Assembly: GCA_029067085.1 (NCBI GenBank) | Contig: JAIEFE010000015.1 | Location: 119,633 to 183,632, forward strand | Length of the DNA stretch: 64,000 nt | Direction of reading: 5' to 3' | Source of the DNA: Lachnospiraceae bacterium | GTDB lineage: Bacteria; Bacillota; Clostridia; Lachnospirales; Lachnospiraceae | In this document: positions 1 through 8,330 of the stretch, piece after piece | Numbering within the stretch: the stretch's first letter is position 1 | Layout: each line of letters opens with the position of its first letter | Position numbers and translations under genes: made by a program | The notes under the pieces: model-generated | The model's database searches: none | Told to the model about the DNA's origin: nothing | What the model saw: only the letters and a program-made list of their open reading frames with translations

Positions 1-70
1 GTTTCCTCATTTCTGCGCCGATCCAGCCTCAACTATGTTGAGACAGCGCCATCAACAAGTTTGTATCAAT

Positions 71-107
71 CACATTCTAAAAATGAAACTAGTTTCATTT
101 TAATGTG
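71..107. terminator. Long near-perfect palindrome, probable terminator
   Basis: CACATT at 71-76 pairs with AATGTG at 102-107. Inside it, positions 80-101 form a 22-base perfect palindrome centred on ACTAGT, with CTA (77-79) unpaired on one side. A short T run follows at 109-113, so on the plus strand it could terminate a gene lying left of the window. The perfect symmetry would also suit a repressor operator upstream of the gene at 237. No gene is recognised in bases 1-70. Confidence 0.4.
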
Positions 108-236
108 GCTTTTTCATTTTGTCAAGTTTTCGGTGTCGAAAGATGTATCACACTAAAAGAGACCAAGACACCAGGACAGCCTCTCTCTCATATGCTAACC
201 GTAAGAGCATATACCCGTCAGACATGAGGTAACAAG

Positions 237-1532
237 ATGGATGAGACCAAAAAAGAAGCAGCTTTGCTGTATACACAGACTGAGAACGATGCGGCAGCAG
301 GCACTGACACGGTCGGAAGACTGCAGGTCAATGTCACCGCCGACGTGGGCCAGATTCCCATAGAGAACGCCACCATCACCATTTCCTTTACCGGAGAGCC
401 GGATTCTGCGACGGAAAGACTTACGACAGATTCTTCCGGTCAGTCCGAAACGATAGACCTGAGAACGCCGCCTTTACAGTACAGCCTGACCCCGAATTCC
501 CCCATGCCCTACGCAGAGTACACGGTATCCGTCACCGCTCCCGGCTATGAGCCTGTCATCGTGTCGGGCGTGGAGGTGCTGCCGGATGTGACGGCAGTTC
601 AGAATATCGAAATGACACCCACAGAAACGAGCCAGGATGAAGAAGAGATCATCGCCATCCCCGACCACACCCTCTACGGCGACTATCCGCCCAAAATCCC
701 CGAGGATGAGATCAAGCCCATAGACGAATCCGGGGAGATCGTCTTAAGCCGCGTGGTGATCCCCGAGTACATCGTCGTACACGACGGCGTCCCCGCAGAT
801 TCCACCGCACAGAACTACTATGTGACCTACCGCGACTATATTAAAAACGTAGTCTCCTCCGAGATCTACGCCACCTGGCCGGAGAGCGCCATCTACGCGA
901 ACACGCTGGCTATCATGTCCTTCACGTTAAACCGCGTCTACACGGAGTGGTATCGGAACCAGGGCTACAATTTTACCATCACTTCCTCCACCGCCTACGA
1001 TCAGAAGTGGATCAGAGGACGAAACATCTACGCAAACATCGACAGACTGGTGGATTCGATCTTTGCCAATTATCTCTCCCGTCCCGGCGTACGCCAGCCC
1101 ATCTTCACCTCCTACTGCGACGGTAAAAACGTAACCTGCAACGGTCTCAGCCAGTGGGGCTCCAAATATCTGGGGGACGAGGGCTACACCCCCATCCAGA
1201 TCATCCGCTACTACTATGGAAGCGATATGTATATCAATACCGCTGTGGCGGTCTCCGGCGTCCCTTCCTCCTGGCCCGGCTATAACCTGAACATCGGCGC
1301 CTCCGGCGATAAGGTCCTGCAGATTCAGGAGCAGCTGAACCGCATCGCCCAGAACTACCCCGCCATACCCAGGATCACCGCTGACGGCATCTATGGAAAC
1401 AGCACAGCAAACGCCGTCCGCACCTTCCAGAGAATCTTTAATCTGCCGCAAACCGGGATCATCGACTATCCGACCTGGTATAAGATCTCACAGATTTACG
1501 TGGGTGTGAGCCGGATATCCGAGCCGGGCTGA
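237..1532 (+). CDS. SpoIID-like / peptidoglycan-binding protein
   Basis: 431 residues in three parts. Residues about 25-130 look like a beta-sandwich with a carboxypeptidase-regulatory-like repeat (LQVNVTADVGQIPIENATIT). Residues about 165-335 resemble the SpoIID/LytB amidase-activator fold (YIKNVVSSEIYATWPESAIY, then SQWGSKYLGDEGYTPIQIIRYYYG-like end). Residues about 352-422 are a PG_binding_1 domain (GASGDKVLQIQEQLNRIAQN). SpoIID-type proteins act on glycan strands during engulfment, so a role at the cell wall in spore formation or germination is inferred. No signal peptide or membrane segment is visible, which is odd for a wall protein. The start follows a GAGGTAAC ribosome site; an ATG at 224 meets a stop at once. 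Monocistronic, ending in a bidirectional terminator. Confidence 0.75.
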   Translation: MDETKKEAALLYTQTENDAAAGTDTVGRLQVNVTADVGQIPIENATITISFTGEPDSATERLTTDSSGQSETIDLRTPPLQYSLTPNSPMPYAEYTVSVTAPGYEPVIVSGVEVLPDVTAVQNIEMTPTETSQDEEEIIAIPDHTLYGDYPPKIPEDEIKPIDESGEIVLSRVVIPEYIVVHDGVPADSTAQNYYVTYRDYIKNVVSSEIYATWPESAIYANTLAIMSFTLNRVYTEWYRNQGYNFTITSSTAYDQKWIRGRNIYANIDRLVDSIFANYLSRPGVRQPIFTSYCDGKNVTCNGLSQWGSKYLGDEGYTPIQIIRYYYGSDMYINTAVAVSGVPSSWPGYNLNIGASGDKVLQIQEQLNRIAQNYPAIPRITADGIYGNSTANAVRTFQRIFNLPQTGIIDYPTWYKISQIYVGVSRISEPG

Positions 1533-1553
1533 ACCTTTTCCCCGCAAAAAAAG

Positions 1554-1577
1554 AGACTGTCTTACCGACAGTCTTCT
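1554..1577. terminator. Bidirectional intrinsic terminator
   Basis: The stem AGACTGTC/GACAGTCT with loop TTACC is flanked by an A-rich tract on the left and TTCTTTTTT on the right. It serves the convergent genes ending at 1532 (+) and 1605 (-). Confidence 0.8.
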
Positions 1578-1604
1578 TTTTTATCATCACTCATCCTATC
1601 ATCA

Positions 1605-2432
1605 TCACAGACCGGAAGTGAAGATCCTCTCATAAATCTCCCGGTCACTGTCCTTAAATACGTTAAAGACAACCCTGTCCATCGCATCGCCATGGCATCT
1701 CAGAAAATCCGTCACGGCTTTTACCGCGATCTTTGCTGCCTCCTCATTCGGAAAATGAAATTCTCCGGTGGAAATACAGCAGAACGCCACCGTCCTGATC
1801 CCGTGCTCCGCACAGCAGCGTAAAACACTCTCATAACACCGACGGAGGTCTTCCCGCAGCGCATCGGTCAACTCGCCGTACACAATGGGCCCGACGGTAT
1901 GAATCACATGATCGCAGGGCAGATTGTAAGCCTTTGTCAGCACTGCGCTTCCCACCGGCTCCTCATACTGCCTGCCGCAGCGCATCCGCTTTTCCTGCAT
2001 GATATGGCTGCACTCTTCCCGAAGCTGCATCCCCGCCGCGCTGTGAATGGCGTTGTCGATGCATCTGTGACAGGGTACAAAGCAGCCCAGCATTTGAGAA
2101 TTCGCGGCATTCACGATAGCGCCGACCTGCAGGCGCGTGATATCCCCCTGCCAGAGAGACAACTTATCCGCATAAGGGATTTTGCCATACTGCTCCTGTA
2201 TCGTGGGAATCTCCGCAAGCGTCACGATCCCTTTTTCAGCGCGTTCCCGCTGCAGATATTCGTCTTGCAGCGCCAAAAGCGCTTCCGGCAGTCTCCCCGG
2301 CATACGGATGTTCATCAGGGATCGGATCATGTTCTTCTTTTCCGTCAAACTGTAATCCGCAGTCTCCAGATCTCCGTATTCAACGGAATCCGCCTTCAAT
2401 TGTTCCAATAACAAATCAACTTTATCATTCAT
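1605..2432 (-). CDS. Macrodomain protein-ADP-ribose hydrolase (zinc type)
   Basis: 275 residues. The N-terminal ~80 residues are helical; the macrodomain runs from LWQGDITRLQVGAIVNAANS to the end. The GDIT and NAANS signatures form the ADP-ribose pocket. The insertion GCFVPCHRCIDNAIHSAAG, rich in Cys and His, marks the zinc-dependent macrodomain branch found with class M sirtuins (SirTM) in Firmicute operons, which removes ADP-ribose from proteins. Known partners (GcvH-L, LplA2) are not adjacent here, but a SirTM gene lies at 57539-58468 in this window. Function in reversing protein mono-ADP-ribosylation follows from the family; its actual partner is inferred. It could read through toward the reductase at 2483 only if transcribed from a common upstream promoter. 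Confidence 0.85.
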   Translation of the reverse strand: MNDKVDLLLEQLKADSVEYGDLETADYSLTEKKNMIRSLMNIRMPGRLPEALLALQDEYLQRERAEKGIVTLAEIPTIQEQYGKIPYADKLSLWQGDITRLQVGAIVNAANSQMLGCFVPCHRCIDNAIHSAAGMQLREECSHIMQEKRMRCGRQYEEPVGSAVLTKAYNLPCDHVIHTVGPIVYGELTDALREDLRRCYESVLRCCAEHGIRTVAFCCISTGEFHFPNEEAAKIAVKAVTDFLRCHGDAMDRVVFNVFKDSDREIYERIFTSGL

Positions 2433-2482
2433 CTGTCTTATCCGCGCATATCAGCCGGAGTTAATAAGTCTCCTTTTGTCCC

Positions 2483-3097
2483 TCAGATAAAATGCGTCCA
2501 TACGTGCTCTTCGGTTTTCGGCAAACCCAGCTGCTCTTTTCCCAGAGCGATGCTCTTCATCAAAAACACCATATTTCTTGCAAGCACGCGCATGGTCTGC
2601 TTTCCCTCTTCATCCATGTTCGCCTCTCCCTTTTCTCTCCCATGAATGCTGTTCCAATACTGGCTGGAGACGACCGGCATATTCGAGATCGTGAAAAACT
2701 TATTGAGTTCGTCAAAGGTCGCGGAGCAGCCGCCCCTTCTGGCACAGACGACACTCGCCCCAACCTTCATCGTCTTGTCAAAATGCGTGCTGTAAAACAG
2801 GCGGTCCAGCAGAGCGATCAGCGTCGCATTTGCGGAGGCATAGTAGACAGGACTCGCGATCACAAGACCGTCCGCCTCCTCAAATTTAGGCGCGATCTTA
2901 TTCACCGCATCGTCAAACACGCATTTCCCTGTCTCGCCGCATCTGCCGCAGGCAATACAGCCCCTCACATCCTGATTCCCTACCTGAACAACCTCTGCTT
3001 CCACGCCTTCCTCTTGAAAAACCTTTACCATCTCATCCAGAGCAATGGATGTGTTTCCGCCCACTCTCGGGCTTCCGTTGATCAATAATACCTTCAT
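2483..3097 (-). CDS. Flavodoxin-like NAD(P)H-dependent FMN reductase
   Basis: 204 residues of the NADPH-dependent FMN reductase / iron-sulfur flavoprotein superfamily. It begins with the FMN phosphate loop LLINGSPRVGGNT. CIACGRCGETGKC (about residues 48-60) is the cysteine motif typical of clostridial members, and may bind a cluster or simply be redox active. SPVYYASANATLIALLDR is the second flavin contact. Substrate unknown; quinone, nitro-compound or flavin reduction is likely in the cytoplasm. A clear AAGGAGTG site lies 8 bases before the ATG. It lies 51 bases from the macrodomain gene, same strand. Confidence 0.8.
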   Translation of the reverse strand: MKVLLINGSPRVGGNTSIALDEMVKVFQEEGVEAEVVQVGNQDVRGCIACGRCGETGKCVFDDAVNKIAPKFEEADGLVIASPVYYASANATLIALLDRLFYSTHFDKTMKVGASVVCARRGGCSATFDELNKFFTISNMPVVSSQYWNSIHGREKGEANMDEEGKQTMRVLARNMVFLMKSIALGKEQLGLPKTEEHVWTHFI

Positions 3098-3143
3098 AGC
3101 ACACTCCTTTTTTTGGTTTACATAATATTAAGTGTTCTATTCT

Positions 3144-5222
3144 CTATTTCGTCAAAAGCAGCATGATCTCGTTGCTCCTTGCCACAAACTTGGTCATGGC
3201 CTCCGGCTCCAGGGGCGCCTGCTGCAAAAGCGCCAGATCATAGAGCTGCTCGCAGATCATCTTCACATTCTTGCCGTCCTGATGCTCCAGCACATACTCT
3301 ACCAGCGGGTGATTGGCATTTAAGATCAGCGTCTCTCCCTCCTTGCCGAACATCCCTGTATCCATGCCCGGCATGGAATACATCTTCATCATATCCTGCA
3401 TCCTGCGGGATTCCTCGGACAGCGTGATCATGGAAGATATTTTCTTATTCTTAAGCTTCTCGATCTTCACTTTGATGCCGTCTTTTCCGAGCGCCTTTTT
3501 CATCAGCTTAGCGATGTTCTCCGCCTGTTCCTCCATCTCCTTCTCGGCCTTCTTTGAAGTCTTCGCCTTAAAGGTATCCGTCAGGTCTGCATCGATACGC
3601 TGGAATTTGATGCCCTCGTTCTTCGCCTCAAGCTGGGAGACAAAGGGCTGGTCGATATTGTGAGTCAATACCACCGCATCCATCTTAGCCGCCTTGAACA
3701 TATTAATGTACTGGCTCTGCTGCTTCTCGTCGGTCACGTAGTAGATGGTCTTCTCTTTCTTCTCCTCTTCTACAGGCTCACCGTTCTCGTCAAGGACTTC
3801 CGCCTCGTCTGCCTTCTCCTCGACCACCTCGGCCTCCACCTTCTCGCCGTTCTCATCCACGGCTTCGCCCTCATTTACCTCATCGGGATCGATCTTATTG
3901 ACCTCCAGACATTCCGGCAGAGTCATGTACACACCGTCCAGATTTTTGAAGAGGATATAGTCCGTCATTTTCTCGCAGAACTTATCATCCTTTAAGCAGC
4001 CGAACTTGATGAAAGGACTGATATCGTCCCAATACTTCTCATATTCTTCCTTCTCGGTCTTGCACATACCGGACAGTTTATCCGCGACCTTCTTGGTAAT
4101 ATACTCGCTTATCTTCTTCACGAAGCCATCGTTTTGCAGCGCGCTTCTGGACACGTTGAGCGGCAGATCAGGACAGTCGATCACACCCTTTAAGAGAAGT
4201 AAAAACTCCGGAATGACCTCCTTGATATTATCTGCGATAAACACCTGATTGTTATATAATTTAATGGTACCCTCGATGGATTCGTACTCCATGTTGATCT
4301 TCGGGAAGTAGAGGATGCCTTTCATATTAAAAGGATAGTCCATGTTCAGATGGATCCAGAATAAGGGCTCCTTGTAATCCTGGAAGACCTTGCGGTAAAA
4401 GGCAAGATACTCTTCCTTTGTGCACTCGTTGGGATGTTTCGCCCAGAGAGGCGTCGTCTCGTTCAAAAGCTCAGGGCGCTTTTTGATCTTGAGCTTCTGC
4501 TCATCCTCCTCTTTCTCCTTCGCGATCTCTTCCACCACCTCATCGGTGTCCAGCTTTTCTGACTCCGTTATGGTCTGGGTCTCGGTCGTATTTGCCTTGG
4601 AAAGCCAGATCTCCGTGGGCATGAAGGAGCAGTATTTTTTGATCACTTCTTTTGCCTTATATTCATTGCAAAATTCCAGACAATCCTCGTTGATGTGGAG
4701 GGTGATCTCCGTGCCGACTTCGCTTCTCGTCCCCTCCTCCATGTCAAATTCCGTGCCGCCGTCACAGGTCCAGTGCACCGCCTGCGCACCCTCCTGCCAT
4801 GACAAGGTGTCGATCTCCACCTCATCCGCCACCATAAAGGCCGAGTAAAAGCCCAGCCCGAAATGGCCGATGATCTGGTCCTCATTCGCCTTGTCCTTAT
4901 ATTTTTCAATGAAGTCCGTCGCGCCGGAAAAAGCGATCTGGTTGATGTACTCCTCCACCTCGTCCGCTGTCATGCCGATACCGTTATCGATGAATTTCAG
5001 CGTCTTTTCCTCGGGATTGACGATGACCTGTATCTTCGCCTTATAATCGTCAGCAAGCGCATACTCACCCATCATATCGAGCTTCTTCAGCTTTGTGATC
5101 GCATCACATCCGTTAGAGATCAGCTCCCTGAAGAAGATGTCATGATCCGAGTAGAGCCACTTCTTGATGATCGGAAAAATATTTTCGCTGTTAATTGATA
5201 AACTACCATGTTTCGCTGCCAT
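3144..5222 (-). CDS. htpG: Chaperone protein HtpG (Hsp90)
   Basis: 692 residues: the GHKL ATPase domain (ELISNGCDAITKLKKL with the Asn magnesium ligand, DNGIGM, GHFGLGFYSAFMV), a charged linker near residues 220-245, the middle domain (PLWAKHPNEC, NVSRSALQND) and the C-terminal dimerisation domain. The protein assists late folding of clients in the cytosol. It is longer than typical bacterial HtpG (about 620-630 residues), largely because of a very acidic segment at residues ~440-492 that contains two DENGE.VE repeats. Expression is evidently controlled by HrcA, since a perfect CIRCE element sits beside the promoter. It is probably transcribed alone. Confidence 0.97.
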   Translation of the reverse strand: MAAKHGSLSINSENIFPIIKKWLYSDHDIFFRELISNGCDAITKLKKLDMMGEYALADDYKAKIQVIVNPEEKTLKFIDNGIGMTADEVEEYINQIAFSGATDFIEKYKDKANEDQIIGHFGLGFYSAFMVADEVEIDTLSWQEGAQAVHWTCDGGTEFDMEEGTRSEVGTEITLHINEDCLEFCNEYKAKEVIKKYCSFMPTEIWLSKANTTETQTITESEKLDTDEVVEEIAKEKEEDEQKLKIKKRPELLNETTPLWAKHPNECTKEEYLAFYRKVFQDYKEPLFWIHLNMDYPFNMKGILYFPKINMEYESIEGTIKLYNNQVFIADNIKEVIPEFLLLLKGVIDCPDLPLNVSRSALQNDGFVKKISEYITKKVADKLSGMCKTEKEEYEKYWDDISPFIKFGCLKDDKFCEKMTDYILFKNLDGVYMTLPECLEVNKIDPDEVNEGEAVDENGEKVEAEVVEEKADEAEVLDENGEPVEEEKKEKTIYYVTDEKQQSQYINMFKAAKMDAVVLTHNIDQPFVSQLEAKNEGIKFQRIDADLTDTFKAKTSKKAEKEMEEQAENIAKLMKKALGKDGIKVKIEKLKNKKISSMITLSEESRRMQDMMKMYSMPGMDTGMFGKEGETLILNANHPLVEYVLEHQDGKNVKMICEQLYDLALLQQAPLEPEAMTKFVARSNEIMLLLTK

Positions 5223-5272
5223 TTCCTCACGTTCCTTTCTCTGTTTCAGCAGATTTCTATCACCTAGAGGAT

Positions 5273-5301
5273 AGTTTAATACGCAACATTTCAGAAGTCA
5301 A
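5273..5301 (-). promoter_or_regulatory. htpG promoter (sigma-A type)
   Basis: On the minus strand, the -35 TTGACT (5301-5296) and the -10 TAAACT (5278-5273) are separated by 17 bases. The -35 lies 7 bases downstream of the CIRCE operator, so bound HrcA would cover the polymerase site. Confidence 0.7.
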
Positions 5302-5308
5302 GAAAAAA

Positions 5309-5335
5309 TTAGCACTCATCCAAGACGAGTGCTAA
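5309..5335. promoter_or_regulatory. CIRCE operator (HrcA binding site)
   Basis: The inverted repeat TTAGCACTC-N9-GAGTGCTAA is a perfect match to the CIRCE consensus bound by the heat-shock repressor HrcA. It lies upstream of htpG, about 85 bases before its ATG. Confidence 0.95.
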
Positions 5336-5408
5336 TAATTCATGTTTTATTCAGATTTTATGCAGTGTTGCGGAATTATAAACTTTTTCTAAACTCCGCC
5401 CGCCTCAT

Positions 5409-6470
5409 TCAGTTTCCAAAATACACCGTATAAATCTCAAAGAAATTCTGTGTCTTCACGTTCTCATCGTGGATAAAATTCACGGTATCCCAGAGTTCCT
5501 CGTTCAGGTTTCTGGTGAGTGTCTCCACGTAGGCGTCATACTCCTGCCCGAAGGCCTCCTCACGCCGCTGTTCCACGATCTTTATTTTGTTGGCGTCAGT
5601 CTCCTCTTTGTCAAAGGTGTTGATGCACTTTATAATGTGATAGCCAAACTCCGTTTCCACCACATCGCTGATCTCTCCGGTACCCAGATTGAAGGCAGCC
5701 GTCTCAAAAGCCTCCTCCATCTCACCCTTGCCGAAGGAATAGGTCGATTTATCATCTTCGCTGTATCTGCGGATCAAAGCATCGAAATCTTCGCCGTCTT
5801 TTGCCAGCCCCATTGCCTCGAGGGCCCGCCGGTAGGCTTCCTTTTTCGCCTCCTGGGTGTACTCGATCTTCTTCCCCGTACCGTCAAGCGCATAAGTCTT
5901 GATCAGGATGTGCTGCACCGTGATGGTTCTTGCCTCATCATCGCTGATCTCCGGATTGATGTCCTTGATCGTGTACTGATACATCTTCTCTGCTCTGGCA
6001 AGTTCCGTATAGAGTGCACGGATCGTCTTTTCGGTGATGCCCATCAGTTCGATCTCCCGATCTCCGAGCGTCTCGTAGTAAGCCTTCGCCGCATTCTCCG
6101 CACGGGCTTCCTCCTCATCACTGAGCTTCACCTCATATTCCTCCGCCATCAGATTCATCGTCTTGATCTGAGCGATCTGCGCAAGCGCAATGTTCTTGAC
6201 ATTCTCTTCCAGCGTCACACCATCCGCCATCGTCTCCCAGATCTCTCTCCCGTAAACGTTCTCATAACGGTTTTGGATCGTGGTCAGATACACCATCAGC
6301 TCCGGCAGCTTGCAGGAGTTTGCCTCAATACGGAATATCTCATCTTTCTCAAAGCCCGTGGTCAGCACCACCTTCGTGCCAAACCGCCCACCGCCTTCGC
6401 CGCAGCCCGTCAGAGAAATGAGCAAAAGGCCCGCTGCCAAAAACGCCGCCAATCCTCTTTTTAATATCAT
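5409..6470 (-). CDS. PpiC-type peptidyl-prolyl isomerase lipoprotein (PrsA-like foldase)
   Basis: 353 residues. A type II signal peptide ends in the lipobox LTGC (Cys about residue 23), so the protein is tethered to the outer face of the membrane. A SurA/PrsA-like helical N-domain is followed by a parvulin (rotamase) domain at about residues 180-290, with QHILIK, FGKGEMEEAFE and TEFGYHIIK typical of the family. Such foldases help secreted proteins fold after Sec export. The ATG overlaps the stop of the upstream PHP gene (ATGA), which indicates translational coupling. The overall layout is PrsA-like, but the sequence alone does not prove orthology. Confidence 0.87.
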   Translation of the reverse strand: MILKRGLAAFLAAGLLLISLTGCGEGGGRFGTKVVLTTGFEKDEIFRIEANSCKLPELMVYLTTIQNRYENVYGREIWETMADGVTLEENVKNIALAQIAQIKTMNLMAEEYEVKLSDEEEARAENAAKAYYETLGDREIELMGITEKTIRALYTELARAEKMYQYTIKDINPEISDDEARTITVQHILIKTYALDGTGKKIEYTQEAKKEAYRRALEAMGLAKDGEDFDALIRRYSEDDKSTYSFGKGEMEEAFETAAFNLGTGEISDVVETEFGYHIIKCINTFDKEETDANKIKIVEQRREEAFGQEYDAYVETLTRNLNEELWDTVNFIHDENVKTQNFFEIYTVYFGN

Positions 6471-7219
6471 GCTAAGACATTTCCCTTCTTATCATACCAC
6501 ACCCTGCCGTCTGTCATTACACGGTCCTCGTCGCACAGAATCGCCTGCACGTAATCAGACGCGGACCGGAGTTTCCGCCGAAAAGCCGTACCGCCGCCAT
6601 AAAGCGCCGTCGAATGGATATCCGATCCCGCGCTCATGGGAAGTCCCTTCTCTTTCGCGTAAGCGATCGCAGAGACATCAAAGGCCCGCTTATCGCGTCC
6701 CCGTTCCGGGTAGAGATGGTGAGCCGCATTGACCGCTTCCACACCGTCCACCCAATCCGGATAGAGGCGCACCTCAGGAATGTAGGCCTCCTCCCGGAAG
6801 GGATGCGCCTGCATCACCAGACCGCCTGCCTCATGCACGAGAGCATACTGCTCCTCCACCGTCGCCGTCCACAGTGCCGGATTGTTTTTCATCCAGTCTT
6901 TATCAATGCCGTAAAGCAGAAATTCCGTACCGTCGTACCCCGCCTCACATCCAAAGAACACATCAAGCCCGATCCGCTCTCCCTCGGCTTTTGCCTCCTC
7001 AAATCCCATACAATACCGCTCCACCCAGACCTCCCATGGCAGACTTCTGTCCACTGCCGTGTTGCCTCCCCAGTTATGGTCTGTCACAAAGATCCCCGTG
7101 TAGCCATAAGCCTTACAAGCCCTCGCCATCTCGGATCCTGAGCTTCTTGCACAGGCGCTCCCCTGTGCGGTGTGCAGATGGGTCTCATATAAGTAGGGAT
7201 ATTCTTCCTGAATATTCAT
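6467..7219 (-). CDS. PHP-domain phosphoesterase
   Basis: 250 residues of the PHP (polymerase and histidinol phosphatase) family. Metal-binding motifs are visible: ETHLHTAQGSACA near the N-terminus, FVTDHNWGG, FFGCEAGY, MQAHPFREE, and SAGSDIHSTA near the C-terminus. These would coordinate a two- or three-metal centre for phosphoester hydrolysis. Substrate cannot be read from the sequence; histidinol phosphate, nucleotides or sugar phosphates are possible. It sits 13 bases after ilvE and overlaps the foldase gene by 4 bases, so it is probably co-transcribed with both. Confidence 0.82.
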   Translation of the reverse strand: MNIQEEYPYLYETHLHTAQGSACARSSGSEMARACKAYGYTGIFVTDHNWGGNTAVDRSLPWEVWVERYCMGFEEAKAEGERIGLDVFFGCEAGYDGTEFLLYGIDKDWMKNNPALWTATVEEQYALVHEAGGLVMQAHPFREEAYIPEVRLYPDWVDGVEAVNAAHHLYPERGRDKRAFDVSAIAYAKEKGLPMSAGSDIHSTALYGGGTAFRRKLRSASDYVQAILCDEDRVMTDGRVWYDKKGNVLA

Positions 7220-7232
7220 ATGCTTAAATTTC

Positions 7233-8258
7233 TCACTTGATCACATGGATCCAGCCTTCGGGCGCTTCCAGTCTTCCCATCTGAATGCCCGTCAGCGTGT
7301 CATACAGCTTCTTCGTGATCGGTCCCATCTCATTCATGCCGCTGGGGAAGGCGATCTCCTTTCCGTGATCCACGATCTTTCCTACCGGAGAAATGACCGC
7401 TGCTGTGCCGCAGAGTCCACACTCCGCAAAATCCTTCACTTCCTCTAAGAGGATCTCTCTCTCCTCCACCTCAAGGCCCAGATAATCCTTAGCCACAGTC
7501 ATCAGAGAACGTCTCGTGATCGAGGGAAGGATGCTGCCGGACTTGGGCGTTACCACCTTATTATCTTTCGTCACAAACAGGAAATTCGCGCCGCCTGTCT
7601 CCTCCACCTTCGTTCTGGTGCCGGGATCCAGATACATATTCTCATCATACCCCTCCTCATGGGCCGTGATAATCGCGTGCAGACTCATCGCATAGTTGAG
7701 TCCCGCCTTGATATGACCTGTGCCGTGGGGCGCCGCCCGGTCAAAATCACTGACTTTAATGGTCAACGGCTTCGCGCCGCCCTTAAAGTAAGGGCCGACC
7801 GGTGTGGTAAAGATTCTGAACTGATACTCCTCCGCCGGCTTCACACCGATAACAGGAGAGCTGCCGAACATATAAGGTCTGATATAAAGAGTCGCACCGG
7901 AGCCGTAGGGAGGCACATAAGCCTCGTTTGCCGCAACGACATCCACTACAGCCTGTACGAAACGGTCTTTCGGAAATACGGGCATCTCCAGCCTTTTGCA
8001 GGAATCCTCCATGCGCTGCGCGTTCAGATCCGGGCGGAAAGTCACGATTCGGCCATCCTGCGTAGTATAGGCCTTCATACCTTCGAAGCAGGTCTGCGCA
8101 TACTGAAGTACGCCTGCGCACTCATTGATCACGATACTGTCGTCCTCTGTCAGCACACCGTCATCCCAAGCGCCGCCCTTGTAGTTTGACACAAAACGCT
8201 TATCGGTCTTCTGATAGCCAAAGCCGATATTTGCCCAGTCCAGATTCTTTTTCTCCAT
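7233..8258 (-). CDS. ilvE: Branched-chain amino acid aminotransferase
   Basis: 341 residues, class IV PLP aminotransferase. It begins LDWANIGFGYQKTDKRFVSN and carries the PLP lysine in GHIKAGLNYAMSL, plus KVEETGGANFLFV and the late GLCGTAAVISPV motif of the BCAT-II group. It makes leucine, isoleucine and valine from their 2-oxo acids with glutamate, and works reversibly in catabolism. Length fits bacterial and eukaryote-like BCAT enzymes (about 340-360). No attenuator or T-box was recognised in the 72-base upstream gap. Confidence 0.93.
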   Translation of the reverse strand: MEKKNLDWANIGFGYQKTDKRFVSNYKGGAWDDGVLTEDDSIVINECAGVLQYAQTCFEGMKAYTTQDGRIVTFRPDLNAQRMEDSCKRLEMPVFPKDRFVQAVVDVVAANEAYVPPYGSGATLYIRPYMFGSSPVIGVKPAEEYQFRIFTTPVGPYFKGGAKPLTIKVSDFDRAAPHGTGHIKAGLNYAMSLHAIITAHEEGYDENMYLDPGTRTKVEETGGANFLFVTKDNKVVTPKSGSILPSITRRSLMTVAKDYLGLEVEEREILLEEVKDFAECGLCGTAAVISPVGKIVDHGKEIAFPSGMNEMGPITKKLYDTLTGIQMGRLEAPEGWIHVIK

Positions 8259-8330
8259 AATACCAAACTCCTCTCTCGCACTCGTTTTATTTTAATATAT
8301 TATACCTTTGTACCTAAAAGTCAAGCCTGC

